Source of the DNA: Oscillospiraceae bacterium
GTDB taxonomy: Bacteria; Bacillota; Clostridia; Oscillospirales; Oscillospiraceae
Direction: 5' to 3'
Assembly: GCA_009776905.1 (NCBI GenBank)
Contig: WRMX01000011.1
Coordinates: forward strand, 750-31,014
DNA: 30,265 bases
Positions 1-6,520 of the stretch are shown here, one piece after another. Position 1 is the stretch's first letter. Each line of letters opens with the position of its first letter. The notes beneath the pieces were generated by a model. The model had not been told where the DNA came from. It saw nothing but the letters and a program-made list of their open reading frames with translations, and did not search any database. The translations under genes were made by a program, and so were the position numbers.

Positions 1-1
1 A

Positions 2-139
2 AGAGTTGTAGAATCCTTGCCGTTTGTCCACCGTGATCCTTTTGATAGGCTAATCGTCGCTACAGCAATGACAGAAAATATGACCATCTTGACGGCTGAC
101 TCATTTATTCCAAAATATGATGTGTCATGTGAATGGTAA
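2..139 (+). CDS. PIN-domain (VapC-like) toxin, C-terminal fragment
   Basis: The window opens inside this gene; 45 residues and the TAA stop are visible. The peptide contains HRDPFDRLIVATAM followed by TILTADSFIPKYDV, which matches the end of PIN-domain ribonucleases of the VapC type: the HRDPFDR block, then a strand carrying an acidic residue. VapC toxins cleave RNA and are paired with a small antitoxin usually encoded just upstream, which lies outside this window. The neighbours are decayed accessory genes, which fits a toxin-antitoxin locus in a mobile or plastic region. The identification rests on motif recognition of a short fragment, so the family is fairly likely but intactness cannot be judged. 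Confidence 0.6.
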   Translation, partial: RVVESLPFVHRDPFDRLIVATAMTENMTILTADSFIPKYDVSCEW

Positions 140-176
140 AAGATAGTGACCGAATGTCTTGAGGGAGTGATAATTC

Positions 177-890
177 ATGACACAGACCCAGCAAGTAATT
201 GACACGATGAGAAGGTTGGGCGGGATTGCAACATTTGGTAAGCTCAACTCAGAAGTAGACTTTTCTTTTTGGGGGACGAAGACACCAGAAGCATCTGTTA
301 GGCGTATCGTACAGAACAGTCCGGATATTTTTAAGCTACGACCCGGTCTTTAGGCACTTAAAGAGTATGAAGAAGAAATACGTGCTAGATTTGATATAGC
401 AGTTGGAAACGAACGGGAACCAGATGCGTTTTCCCATACATATTATCAGGGTTTAGCAGTCGAAATAGGCAACTTTAGAGATGTAGATACATATGTACCA
501 AATCAGGATAAAAACAGGCTTTACATTAATAAACCGCTCAAGGAAGTCGCTAGTTTACAAGAGATCTTGCACTTCTCTTACACCGAGATAGTTGACCGGG
601 CAAGAACAATCGATGTTATCTGGTTTAACGAGCGCCACTTGCCATGTGCTTTCTTTGAGATTGAGCATTCAACTGATATTCAGAACTCATTGCTCAAGTA
701 TTATGACTTACAGGACTTTAGCGCAGATTTCTATATTATAGCCGATGAGTATAGACGCAGTAAATTTAACGAGATAATTACTCGTTCAGTATTTAAACCT
801 ATAAGAGACCGTGTTAAGTTCAAGAGCTACAAACTGCTCTCTGACACACACAGCCTGGAATACCGGCGAAACCGCGCAGAAACTCTATAG
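177..890 (+). pseudogene. Winged-helix plus PD-(D/E)XK-like nuclease gene, interrupted by an amber codon
   Basis: One reading frame runs from ATG 177 (preceded by GAGGGAGTGA) to the stop at 888-890, 237 codons, with a single in-frame TAG at 351-353 (codon 59). The N-terminal part (GGIATFGKLN, then FKLRPGL) resembles a HARE-HTH/winged-helix domain. In that fold the segment normally reads RPGLWAL, so TAG most simply comes from a TGG Trp codon by one base change. The C-terminal part has IDVIWFN then AFFEIEHS, a D...ExE pattern typical of PD-(D/E)XK endonuclease folds. Protein made from the 567 ATG would lack the HTH and the start of the nuclease domain. It is probably a recently inactivated restriction-like gene; suppression of the amber codon is possible but unsupported. 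The exact family is inferred. Confidence 0.62.
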
Positions 891-923
891 CGGTATCAGA
901 AAGTACTAATTGCGAGGTCAACA

Positions 924-1091
924 ATGACATATCAAGTTGAAATAACAGAAACTCTGCAAAGAATAGTAGCAGTCGAAGCCAAAGATGAACAATCTGCGGT
1001 AGTAGCAGTAAGACAAATGTACAGAAATGAAGAAATCGTTTTAGACAGTTCTGACTACATCGATACGAAAATCGAGAGGTTCACGCACTAA
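924..1091 (+). CDS. Small DpnD/PcfM-like protein (copy 1)
   Basis: A 55-residue protein starts at ATG 924 behind GAGGT. It begins MTYQVEITETLQRIVAVEA and continues with a helix containing VRQMYRNEEIVLDSSD. This is the pattern of the DpnD/PcfM family, small proteins found on conjugative elements and near DpnII-type restriction loci; their biochemical role is not established. It sits 33 bases after the broken nuclease gene and is followed by a similar small gene at 1162, so the pair looks like a tandem duplication. Its presence supports a mobile-element origin for the left flank. Confidence 0.7.
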   Translation: MTYQVEITETLQRIVAVEAKDEQSAVVAVRQMYRNEEIVLDSSDYIDTKIERFTH

Positions 1092-1161
1092 TTATAAGTA
1101 CGTGAAAGCATTCCGTTTGTATTGCAAAAGGAGCTGCATCAAGTATTTGGGGGACATAGTT

Positions 1162-1326
1162 ATGAAGTTTATTGTGGACGTTGAAGAAATATACACTAAG
1201 GCAATTGAGGTAGACGCAAAAACAGCAGATGAAGCAGTAAAGAAAGTTGAAGAAGCGTATCGTGAGGATGAAATACAATTGTCAGACGAGGACTTCTATG
1301 ATTATAAAATTCGTATCTTTATATAA
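1162..1326 (+). CDS. Small DpnD/PcfM-like protein (copy 2)
   Basis: A 54-residue protein starts at ATG 1162, behind TTGGGGGA. The open frame reaches back to 1102, but the shorter start aligns with copy 1: MKFIVDVEEIYTKAIEVDA against MTYQVEITETLQRIVAVEA, then VEEAYREDEIQLSDEDFYD against VRQMYRNEEIVLDSSDYID. The strand-helix-strand arrangement and the acidic residues after the YR motif are shared. It is a diverged paralogue of the upstream gene, about 70 bases away. Function is unknown beyond the family association with conjugative elements. The following 200 bases (1327-1527) contain no convincing gene, only scattered stops and a 15-base string (1371-1385) that recurs at 3004-3018. Confidence 0.65.
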   Translation: MKFIVDVEEIYTKAIEVDAKTADEAVKKVEEAYREDEIQLSDEDFYDYKIRIFI

Positions 1327-1527
1327 TTGTCGTCAGATAGGAATAAATAACAGGAGCAGAATCAATTAACCCCGGCAACAATATGGCAACAAAAAATCAG
1401 ATAGCCCATCGGATATGGATAATACAGGTAATCAGAATACCATGAGCCAAATCATCTAAACAAAACTGTTTAAACCACGGTCGCTAAGATTGAGTGGGAG
1501 TAGGAATACAGAAAGCAGGATGATGCA

Positions 1528-2016
1528 ATGGACCGAGAACACTCATTTGCACCACTAATAGACTCGCAATCGCAAACGCTGATACTCGGCAGTTTGCCGG
1601 GGGTGGTGTCGTTGCGGGAACAGAAGTATTATGCGCACAACCGAAACACTTTTTGGCGAATTATATACGCAATTTATGGGGAGACGCTTATTGAGGATTA
1701 TTCCCTCCGCTGTGAGTTCATTCTATCTAAGAGTCTTGCGCTGTGGGATGTATGCGGCTCTGCCAAGCGAATTGGCGCAGCCGATATTAAATTGACCGAT
1801 ATAATACCAAATGATATTGATGGATTACTAAAAGATTACCCCAACATCAGACGGATAGTTTTGAACGGGCGCAAAGCAGAAAAAGAATACCGTCGATATT
1901 TCAGTGAACTTCCAATTCCGGCGCTCTACGCACCGTCAACAAGTCCCGCACTTGCCGCCCTGACTTTCGATGAAAAGCTATCCGCATGGAGGAAAGCTTT
2001 GTGCTTTGGCAGCTGA
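1528..2016 (+). CDS. DNA-deoxyinosine (hypoxanthine) glycosylase, UDG superfamily
   Basis: A 162-residue protein begins at ATG 1528 with AGGA about nine bases upstream. It carries the uracil-DNA-glycosylase-fold motifs in order: ILGSLPG near residues 19-25, YYAHNRNTFW near 34-43, LWDV near 72, VLNGRKA near 110-118, and PSTSPA near 136-141. This pattern is that of the family 6 (HDG) DNA-deoxyinosine glycosylases, which remove hypoxanthine arising from adenine deamination and so start base-excision repair in the cytoplasm. The length is normal for the family. It appears intact, unlike the genes on either side, and a strong inverted repeat follows its stop, so it is probably a single-gene unit. 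Confidence 0.85.
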   Translation: MDREHSFAPLIDSQSQTLILGSLPGVVSLREQKYYAHNRNTFWRIIYAIYGETLIEDYSLRCEFILSKSLALWDVCGSAKRIGAADIKLTDIIPNDIDGLLKDYPNIRRIVLNGRKAEKEYRRYFSELPIPALYAPSTSPALAALTFDEKLSAWRKALCFGS

Positions 2017-2019
2017 CCC

Positions 2020-2052
2020 ATAACATCAAATTGACATGCTATTTGATGTTAT
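2020..2052 (+). terminator. Candidate terminator after the glycosylase gene
   Basis: There is a perfect 12-bp inverted repeat, ATAACATCAAAT and ATTTGATGTTAT, with a nine-base loop, starting three bases after the glycosylase stop. The stem is A+T-rich and the bases after it (TTGCTG) are not a clean T tract. It may therefore be a weak terminator or an mRNA-end hairpin. Confidence 0.5.
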
Positions 2053-2091
2053 TTGCTGTAGAAAAGATTACTGATGGGAAGAATGACTATC

Positions 2092-2679
2092 ATGATTGAA
2101 AAAGTAGTATTTCTTGATATTGATGGCGTGTTACAGCCTTTTACGCAGTATAGATTTGACCATATTGAAAAAGGTGACATGGATAAAGTTTATGAGGAAT
2201 TGCTTCAGAAAACTGGTGTTGATTATCGGCAATACGATAAATATGATGTAGCAGCAGTTTATTATGATTGGGATGTGCACGCAGTCAGTGAACTCAAACG
2301 GGTGTTGGATACTGCCGACGCCGGAATCGTTCTTTCTTCTTCGTGGCGAGATGAAACGAACGATCGGATGATAGATTTCTTCCGCATACACGAACTTGAT
2401 CGGTATTTTGTGGACAGTACACCTTATTTGGAGAGTACGTATGACCTGTCCCATTATATTGCAATTCTGAATTTAGGCGATGACATGAAATACCGAACGC
2501 GAGAGATTGAGATACTTCTATATCTGCATGAGCATCCGGAGATAAAAGGATATGTTGCTATTGACGATATGACGCTAAAAGATCTGGGTGAACATTTTGT
2601 TCAAACCGCTACCCGGTTAACACCGGAATTAGCAGATAGATGCATTGAGGTATTGACTGTCGCCTACAGTGCGGGCTGA
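2092..2679 (+). CDS. HAD-superfamily phosphatase-like protein (SAK/RNA-repair HAD type)
   Basis: The protein is 195 residues from ATG 2092. This start places the nucleophile motif VVFLDIDGVL at residues 5-14, where HAD proteins usually have it; ATG 2083 or 2074 would add three or six residues and have weaker ribosome binding sites. Asp9 and Asp11 are the predicted nucleophile and general acid. Motif II is seen as GIVLSSSWRDE and a late acidic motif as VAIDDM. The SSSW and IDDM pattern matches the HAD domain found alone or in Swiss-army-knife RNA-repair proteins. The likely activity is magnesium-dependent phosphate hydrolysis on an unknown, possibly nucleic-acid, substrate. It lies 75 bases from the glycosylase, but a hairpin separates them. 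Confidence 0.75.
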   Translation: MIEKVVFLDIDGVLQPFTQYRFDHIEKGDMDKVYEELLQKTGVDYRQYDKYDVAAVYYDWDVHAVSELKRVLDTADAGIVLSSSWRDETNDRMIDFFRIHELDRYFVDSTPYLESTYDLSHYIAILNLGDDMKYRTREIEILLYLHEHPEIKGYVAIDDMTLKDLGEHFVQTATRLTPELADRCIEVLTVAYSAG

Positions 2680-3073
2680 CCGCAAATGCGCAGGGGGCTT
2701 TATCAATCTGTGGGTGCCAATCTTTTGGAGGAGCGTTCATAATAATGCAAGATCAGAGAAGCCAGCGCCAAGTATGATGCGCCATTGCCGAAATATGATA
2801 TATCCGATGTGGGCGTAATGGTCTTGTGCAAGCCTTGTGAAAGGTATTTGAGGAGGGGCAACATGGAGGAAATGGCACTAAGCGATATCTTTAGGATGAT
2901 TGGCGAGGATTGCTAACTCCAACTCGCTGAGGAGTGGGCAGAAGAAAACGGTGTGTTGCCGGATGAGTAGGGATGCCATTAGAACTTACGAAGCACGAAT
3001 TCTCCCGGCAACAATATGAGTTTAACATGAGTGGCTGCAAACAATAGAATTTCTTTTGAATGGAGTGAGAGTA
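2680..3073. other. Gene-poor stretch with remnants
   Basis: No intact gene is visible across these 394 bases. It contains the broken small gene listed separately (2745-2970). It also carries a copy of the 15-base string CCCGGCAACAATATG at 3004-3018, identical to 1371-1385. The last bases carry the ribosome binding site (GGAG at 3062-3065) of the following reductase. No convincing promoter for that reductase was found. The sharp change to more G+C-rich coding sequence after this point suggests a boundary between acquired and resident DNA. Confidence 0.5.
2745..2970 (+). pseudogene. Degenerate small gene of unknown function
   Basis: A strong GGAGGAG (2727-2733) precedes ATG 2745, but that frame stops after ten codons. 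The overlapping frame from 2746 then stays open for 56 codons to a TAA at 2914 and continues 17 more codons to TAG at 2968. The peptide includes VMVLCKPCERYLRRGN and MALSDIFRMIGEDC, then after the stop LQLAEEWAEENGVLPDE. The composition is protein-like, with a CxxC pair. One frameshift near the start and one nonsense codon would explain the arrangement. The family is not recognised. Confidence 0.35.
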
Positions 3074-5035
3074 TTGAGCGTGGATAAGTATCCGCATTTA
3101 TTCCAGCCTCTGGTGATCAGGGGGACAGTTTTTCGGAATCGAATTTTCGCGGCGCCGCAAGGGTTTTATAATGTGGACCCGACAGGATACCCAAATGCAG
3201 ATTGCGTCGCTTTTTTCGAGGCCAAAGCGCGTGGGGGGATGGCGGCTGTGTGCCTTGGCGACTGCATTGTCGACAGCGAGACCGGGATGAAAGGATCGGT
3301 GCTTCCAAAGCTTGATGACCCCGGCTCTTTGCCCGGTTTGGCGACATTCGCAGGGGCAATCGCTCGCCATGGAGCAATCGCTTCGGTCGAGCTTCAGCAC
3401 CCGGGCATATATGCTCGCGGCATGCTGCTCGCGGGCAAGCCGTTATACGGCCCGTCGGAGATGAAGGCAGGCACATACGGCGCTGCTGCTGATGTCATCG
3501 AAATGTCCGAAGAGACGATCGAGCATGTCATCGAGAAATTCGCAAAATCTGCAGCGTTTGCAAAAAGCCTTGGTTTTGGGATGATCACGGTCCATGGCGG
3601 CCATGGATGGTTGTTGAACCAGTTTATGTCGAGCCACCTGAATCATCGAAAAGATAAGTGGGGCGGCAGCGTCGAAAACCGTATGCGCTTCACCATTTCT
3701 GTGATGGAGGCGATCCGCCGCGCTGTCGGGCCGCATATTCCGCTTGAAATTCGCATCAGCGGCGCTGAATGGACCGAAGGCGACGAAGGTTATGATATTG
3801 ACGAAGGCGTCAGGTTTGCAAAAGCGCTTGATGGTTACGCCGATATTATTCATGTGTCGGCAGGCACTCATGAAATCAGAGAGTCTGTCACTATTTCACA
3901 CCCGAGCATGTTCCTTGAGGATGGCGTCAACTCGAAATATGCTGCGGAGATCAAAAAGCATGTCAATTGCTATGTCGGAACTGTTGGTTCCTTTTCCAAT
4001 CCGCAGCATATGGAGGATACTCTCGCTTCCGGTGTTGCTGATATTATTCACATCGCGAGGCAATCGCTTGCAGACCCCAATCTGCCTATTAAGGCGCGCA
4101 CCGGCCGGGAGGATGAGATTCTGGAATGTATCCGCTGCATGCAATGCTACAGGACGGGGACAAGGCTCGGGTCGCATTTTTGCTCGATCAACCCCACAAC
4201 CACTCGTGAGCGCGAGGTGCTGATGGCGCCTCCGCCTCTCGCCAAAAAGACAGTTCTCATTGCCGGAGGCGGCATTGCGGGCATGCAGGCGGCGATCACC
4301 GCAGCGGAGCGTGGGCACAAGGTCATCCTTTGCGAGAAAGGTCCAAAATTAGGTGGCGCGCTTTTATGCGAGGATAAGGTGCCTTTTAAAAAGCATCTCG
4401 CCGGCTATATTGCACGGCAAGTGCTGGTCATATCGCGTTCCGCAATTGATGTTCGCTTGAATACGGAGGTCACTCCGGAGTATGCTAAAGCTTTAAAGCC
4501 CGATGTTATCATCGCTGCGCTTGGCGCCCGCCCTGTTAAGCCTGCCATTCCGGGGATAGATGGCAAAAACGTGATAGGCGCGGAAGATGCGTATATAAAC
4601 GCTGACAGCGTCGGGACGAATGTCGTGATTTTGGGCGGAGGGCTTGTCGGGCTGGAGCTCGCGGTGTATTTAAGCATGTTGGGACGCAAAGCGACAGTCA
4701 TCGAGGTGGAAGACAAGCTCACAACGGAGGAGGTTTTGCATACTGTCGCGCTAATGATGGAAATCGATCGATTGGGCGTCGATGTGCGCCTTTCGTCGAA
4801 TACGACGGAAATTACCGGTGATGCGGTCATAGTTGAATGTGCTGATGGAACAGCTAGGTTTGCTGCCGATACGGTCGTGTATGCCACTGGGCAAAGGCCT
4901 CTGCTCGATGAGGCGATCGCTTTGCATGATTGCGCCGATGAGTTTCACCAAATCGGCGATTGCGTCGCGCCAAAGACGATTATGAACGCAACGCATAAAG
5001 CTTTTGTTGCAGCATATGATATCGGTGCTGTATAA
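3074..5035 (+). CDS. Old Yellow Enzyme / 2,4-dienoyl-CoA reductase-type Fe-S flavoprotein (BaiCD-like)
   Basis: A 653-residue cytoplasmic oxidoreductase. TTG 3074 is chosen because GGAG lies eight bases upstream and the N-terminus then aligns with the paralogue at 10819-12774 (MSVDKYPHLFQPL against NETFPHLLSPL). Domain order is an FMN TIM barrel (about 1-350), a 4Fe-4S site (C352, C355, C358, C370), then an FAD domain (AGGGIAG at 397-403) and an NAD(P)H fold (GGGLVG at 521-526). This is the architecture of 2,4-dienoyl-CoA reductase, BaiCD, BaiH and trimethylamine dehydrogenase. These enzymes pass electrons from NAD(P)H through FAD, Fe-S and FMN to an activated C=C bond. The active-site stretch is H174-G-G-H177-G-W179: Trp stands where the proton-donor Tyr of classical members lies. 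The substrate is unknown; an alkene reductase is likely. The cupin gene follows in the same direction. Confidence 0.9.
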   Translation: MSVDKYPHLFQPLVIRGTVFRNRIFAAPQGFYNVDPTGYPNADCVAFFEAKARGGMAAVCLGDCIVDSETGMKGSVLPKLDDPGSLPGLATFAGAIARHGAIASVELQHPGIYARGMLLAGKPLYGPSEMKAGTYGAAADVIEMSEETIEHVIEKFAKSAAFAKSLGFGMITVHGGHGWLLNQFMSSHLNHRKDKWGGSVENRMRFTISVMEAIRRAVGPHIPLEIRISGAEWTEGDEGYDIDEGVRFAKALDGYADIIHVSAGTHEIRESVTISHPSMFLEDGVNSKYAAEIKKHVNCYVGTVGSFSNPQHMEDTLASGVADIIHIARQSLADPNLPIKARTGREDEILECIRCMQCYRTGTRLGSHFCSINPTTTREREVLMAPPPLAKKTVLIAGGGIAGMQAAITAAERGHKVILCEKGPKLGGALLCEDKVPFKKHLAGYIARQVLVISRSAIDVRLNTEVTPEYAKALKPDVIIAALGARPVKPAIPGIDGKNVIGAEDAYINADSVGTNVVILGGGLVGLELAVYLSMLGRKATVIEVEDKLTTEEVLHTVALMMEIDRLGVDVRLSSNTTEITGDAVIVECADGTARFAADTVVYATGQRPLLDEAIALHDCADEFHQIGDCVAPKTIMNATHKAFVAAYDIGAV

Positions 5036-5071
5036 TGTAGCATCATATTCGCTCTGCGGCTGCGGGTTGCG

Positions 5072-5102
5072 GGCTGTAGATTGCGGACTTCAAGCTACAG
5101 CC
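5072..5102 (+). repeat. Inverted repeat between the reductase and cupin genes
   Basis: GGCTGTAG (5072-5079) is matched by CTACAGCC (5095-5102), and pairing extends by two more bases if one G is bulged. No T tract follows. It could be an RNA-processing or partial-termination hairpin that sets different levels for the two genes. The surrounding 114-base gap shows no clear promoter. Confidence 0.35.
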
Positions 5103-5149
5103 GCGGATTGTAACGTGTTAAGGCCACATTATTTTAAGGAGGAACACTA

Positions 5150-6274
5150 ATGAGCAACCTGGAGAACTTATTCAAACCGTTCATAGCATCAGACGCAAAG
5201 AAATATTGGACCAGCTTCACAAGCCCTCGCATGGAGTATTACAGCATGGAGCCGGGCATGAGCTTCGGCGCGGGGTTCCTTGTCGCGAGCAAAATCGGCT
5301 TCATGGACATCCCGCACATCCACGATGGGTCTGACAACTACTTCATTTTCACCGGCGCCGATTTGGACAACATTTGGGATTCCGAATTCCAGGTCGATAT
5401 TTTCATCGGAGATACCGCGGAATCGATGGAAGTTTACAGCATCACAACGCCTACTTTCGTCCGTGTGCCTGCGGGCGTGTGGCATTGCCCGGTCTATTAC
5501 AAAAAAGTAGTCAGGGGTCTCAACAGCATGCTGTGGTACGGCGGAGTTTCGCATGGCAGGGTGTACCCGCGCGTCGATGAGGATGGCAACCCCGATATTT
5601 ATTATGAGAAGGATAACTGGGTGCATCCTTGCGTCGAAGACCCTGAGAACAGGTTGTGCACATATTGCGGCAAATGCTTTGACCAGACAGAGCAGCAGAT
5701 CAATGATTTGGTCGAGCCGCTGTATAAGAACCAGTCGACAGCGGGGAAATATAAGGACTGCGTGATGGAATTGAAAAAGGATTTCCATAAACTTGGTGAT
5801 GCGGTGATGAGTCCAAGGGCTGTTTTCAAGGGGATCGAGGATATGCCGGAAACCGACAGGCAGTTCAGCTTCAACATTGTCACAAAGCCTTGCAAGCTTG
5901 GCGACGACGAGCCTGTTTCCAATGGGCAAATTACGGAGTATCTGTGGTTTTCGGGGACCGATGTGGTCGATGCATATGGTTGTTTCGATGCGGAGATCGA
6001 GGTCATGGTCGGAGAAGACCCGGATAATATGCAGGCATTGACTTTCGACAGGCCCGGCATTGTGGTTATCCCTGCAGGCATGTGGCGCGGCGCTGTGACG
6101 ATTAAGAAGGTTGGCAAGCCTGTTTGTTTCATCCCATGGTATCCGCACAACGACAAGCGTTATAAAATCACGCAAAAAGTCGTCGATGGCAAGAAGCTGC
6201 GCGTCTATGACGATGAGGTGTCGATAGCGGAGCCGTCTGCCGGGGATGAGCTGTATATGCAGATCAAAAGATAA
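5150..6274 (+). CDS. Double-cupin protein with a central cysteine cluster
   Basis: A 374-residue protein with AAGGAGG nine bases before its ATG. Two cupin-like halves are visible. Residues about 50-120 contain IPHIHDGSDNYFIF and VPAGVWHCP, so H56, H58 and H112 could bind a metal. Residues about 255-340 contain ITEYLWFSG and IPAGMWRGA, and this half lacks the histidines, so it is probably structural. Between them lies C161 then C170-x2-C173-x2-C176, a spacing suited to zinc or an Fe-S centre and unusual in cupins. No signal peptide is present. It follows the OYE gene and probably shares its transcript. It may be an isomerase, lyase, ligand-binding or electron-carrying accessory of the pathway; I do not recognise a characterised relative. 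Confidence 0.7.
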   Translation: MSNLENLFKPFIASDAKKYWTSFTSPRMEYYSMEPGMSFGAGFLVASKIGFMDIPHIHDGSDNYFIFTGADLDNIWDSEFQVDIFIGDTAESMEVYSITTPTFVRVPAGVWHCPVYYKKVVRGLNSMLWYGGVSHGRVYPRVDEDGNPDIYYEKDNWVHPCVEDPENRLCTYCGKCFDQTEQQINDLVEPLYKNQSTAGKYKDCVMELKKDFHKLGDAVMSPRAVFKGIEDMPETDRQFSFNIVTKPCKLGDDEPVSNGQITEYLWFSGTDVVDAYGCFDAEIEVMVGEDPDNMQALTFDRPGIVVIPAGMWRGAVTIKKVGKPVCFIPWYPHNDKRYKITQKVVDGKKLRVYDDEVSIAEPSAGDELYMQIKR

Positions 6275-6303
6275 CTGTCAATAGGTGCTCCGACGCGGTG
6301 CGC

Positions 6304-6339
6304 GGTATCCCGGCGCGGCGCGATATCCCGGCGCGGAGG
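6304..6339. repeat. Two-copy 18-bp tandem repeat
   Basis: GGTATCCCGGCGCGGCGC is followed directly by GATATCCCGGCGCGGAGG. It is very G+C-rich, non-coding, and lies in the convergent gap between the cupin gene and the minus-strand operon, just before the bidirectional terminator. It may be a low-complexity expansion. Confidence 0.55.
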
Positions 6340-6352
6340 CGCAGAGGTTGAT

Positions 6353-6391
6353 AAAATTCGCAGGCCTGATTCATTCAGGCCTGCGAATTTT
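6353..6391. terminator. Bidirectional rho-independent terminator
   Basis: There is a perfect 17-bp inverted repeat (AAAATTCGCAGGCCTGA and its reverse complement) with a five-base loop, TTCAT. The G+C core is flanked by AAAA on one side and TTTT on the other, so it works as a terminator read in either direction. It sits between the plus-strand cupin gene (ends 6274) and the end of the minus-strand operon (6521), where a shared terminator is expected. Confidence 0.88.
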
Positions 6392-6520
6392 CGTAGCGTA
6401 GGAATACATAGCGTATTTCATGGAAATTTAACGCAAACCGGCAAAAATCTTGCCAAAATACATACGTTTCGGGCTTTTGCCCCAAGCTCCTAAGTTGCGG
6501 GGCGCGAGCCTCACGTCAAG

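Noticed and set aside
351..353. TAG as a pyrrolysine codon in the nuclease-like gene
   Set aside because: The position matches a conserved Trp in the fold, no pyl gene or methylamine methyltransferase is in the window, and the neighbourhood is decaying. A TGG to TAG mutation is simpler.
5189..6175. A 328-codon minus-strand frame opposite the cupin gene
   Set aside because: The plus-strand product has clear cupin motifs and a strong ribosome binding site; the antisense product has a composition typical of shadow frames and no start signals.
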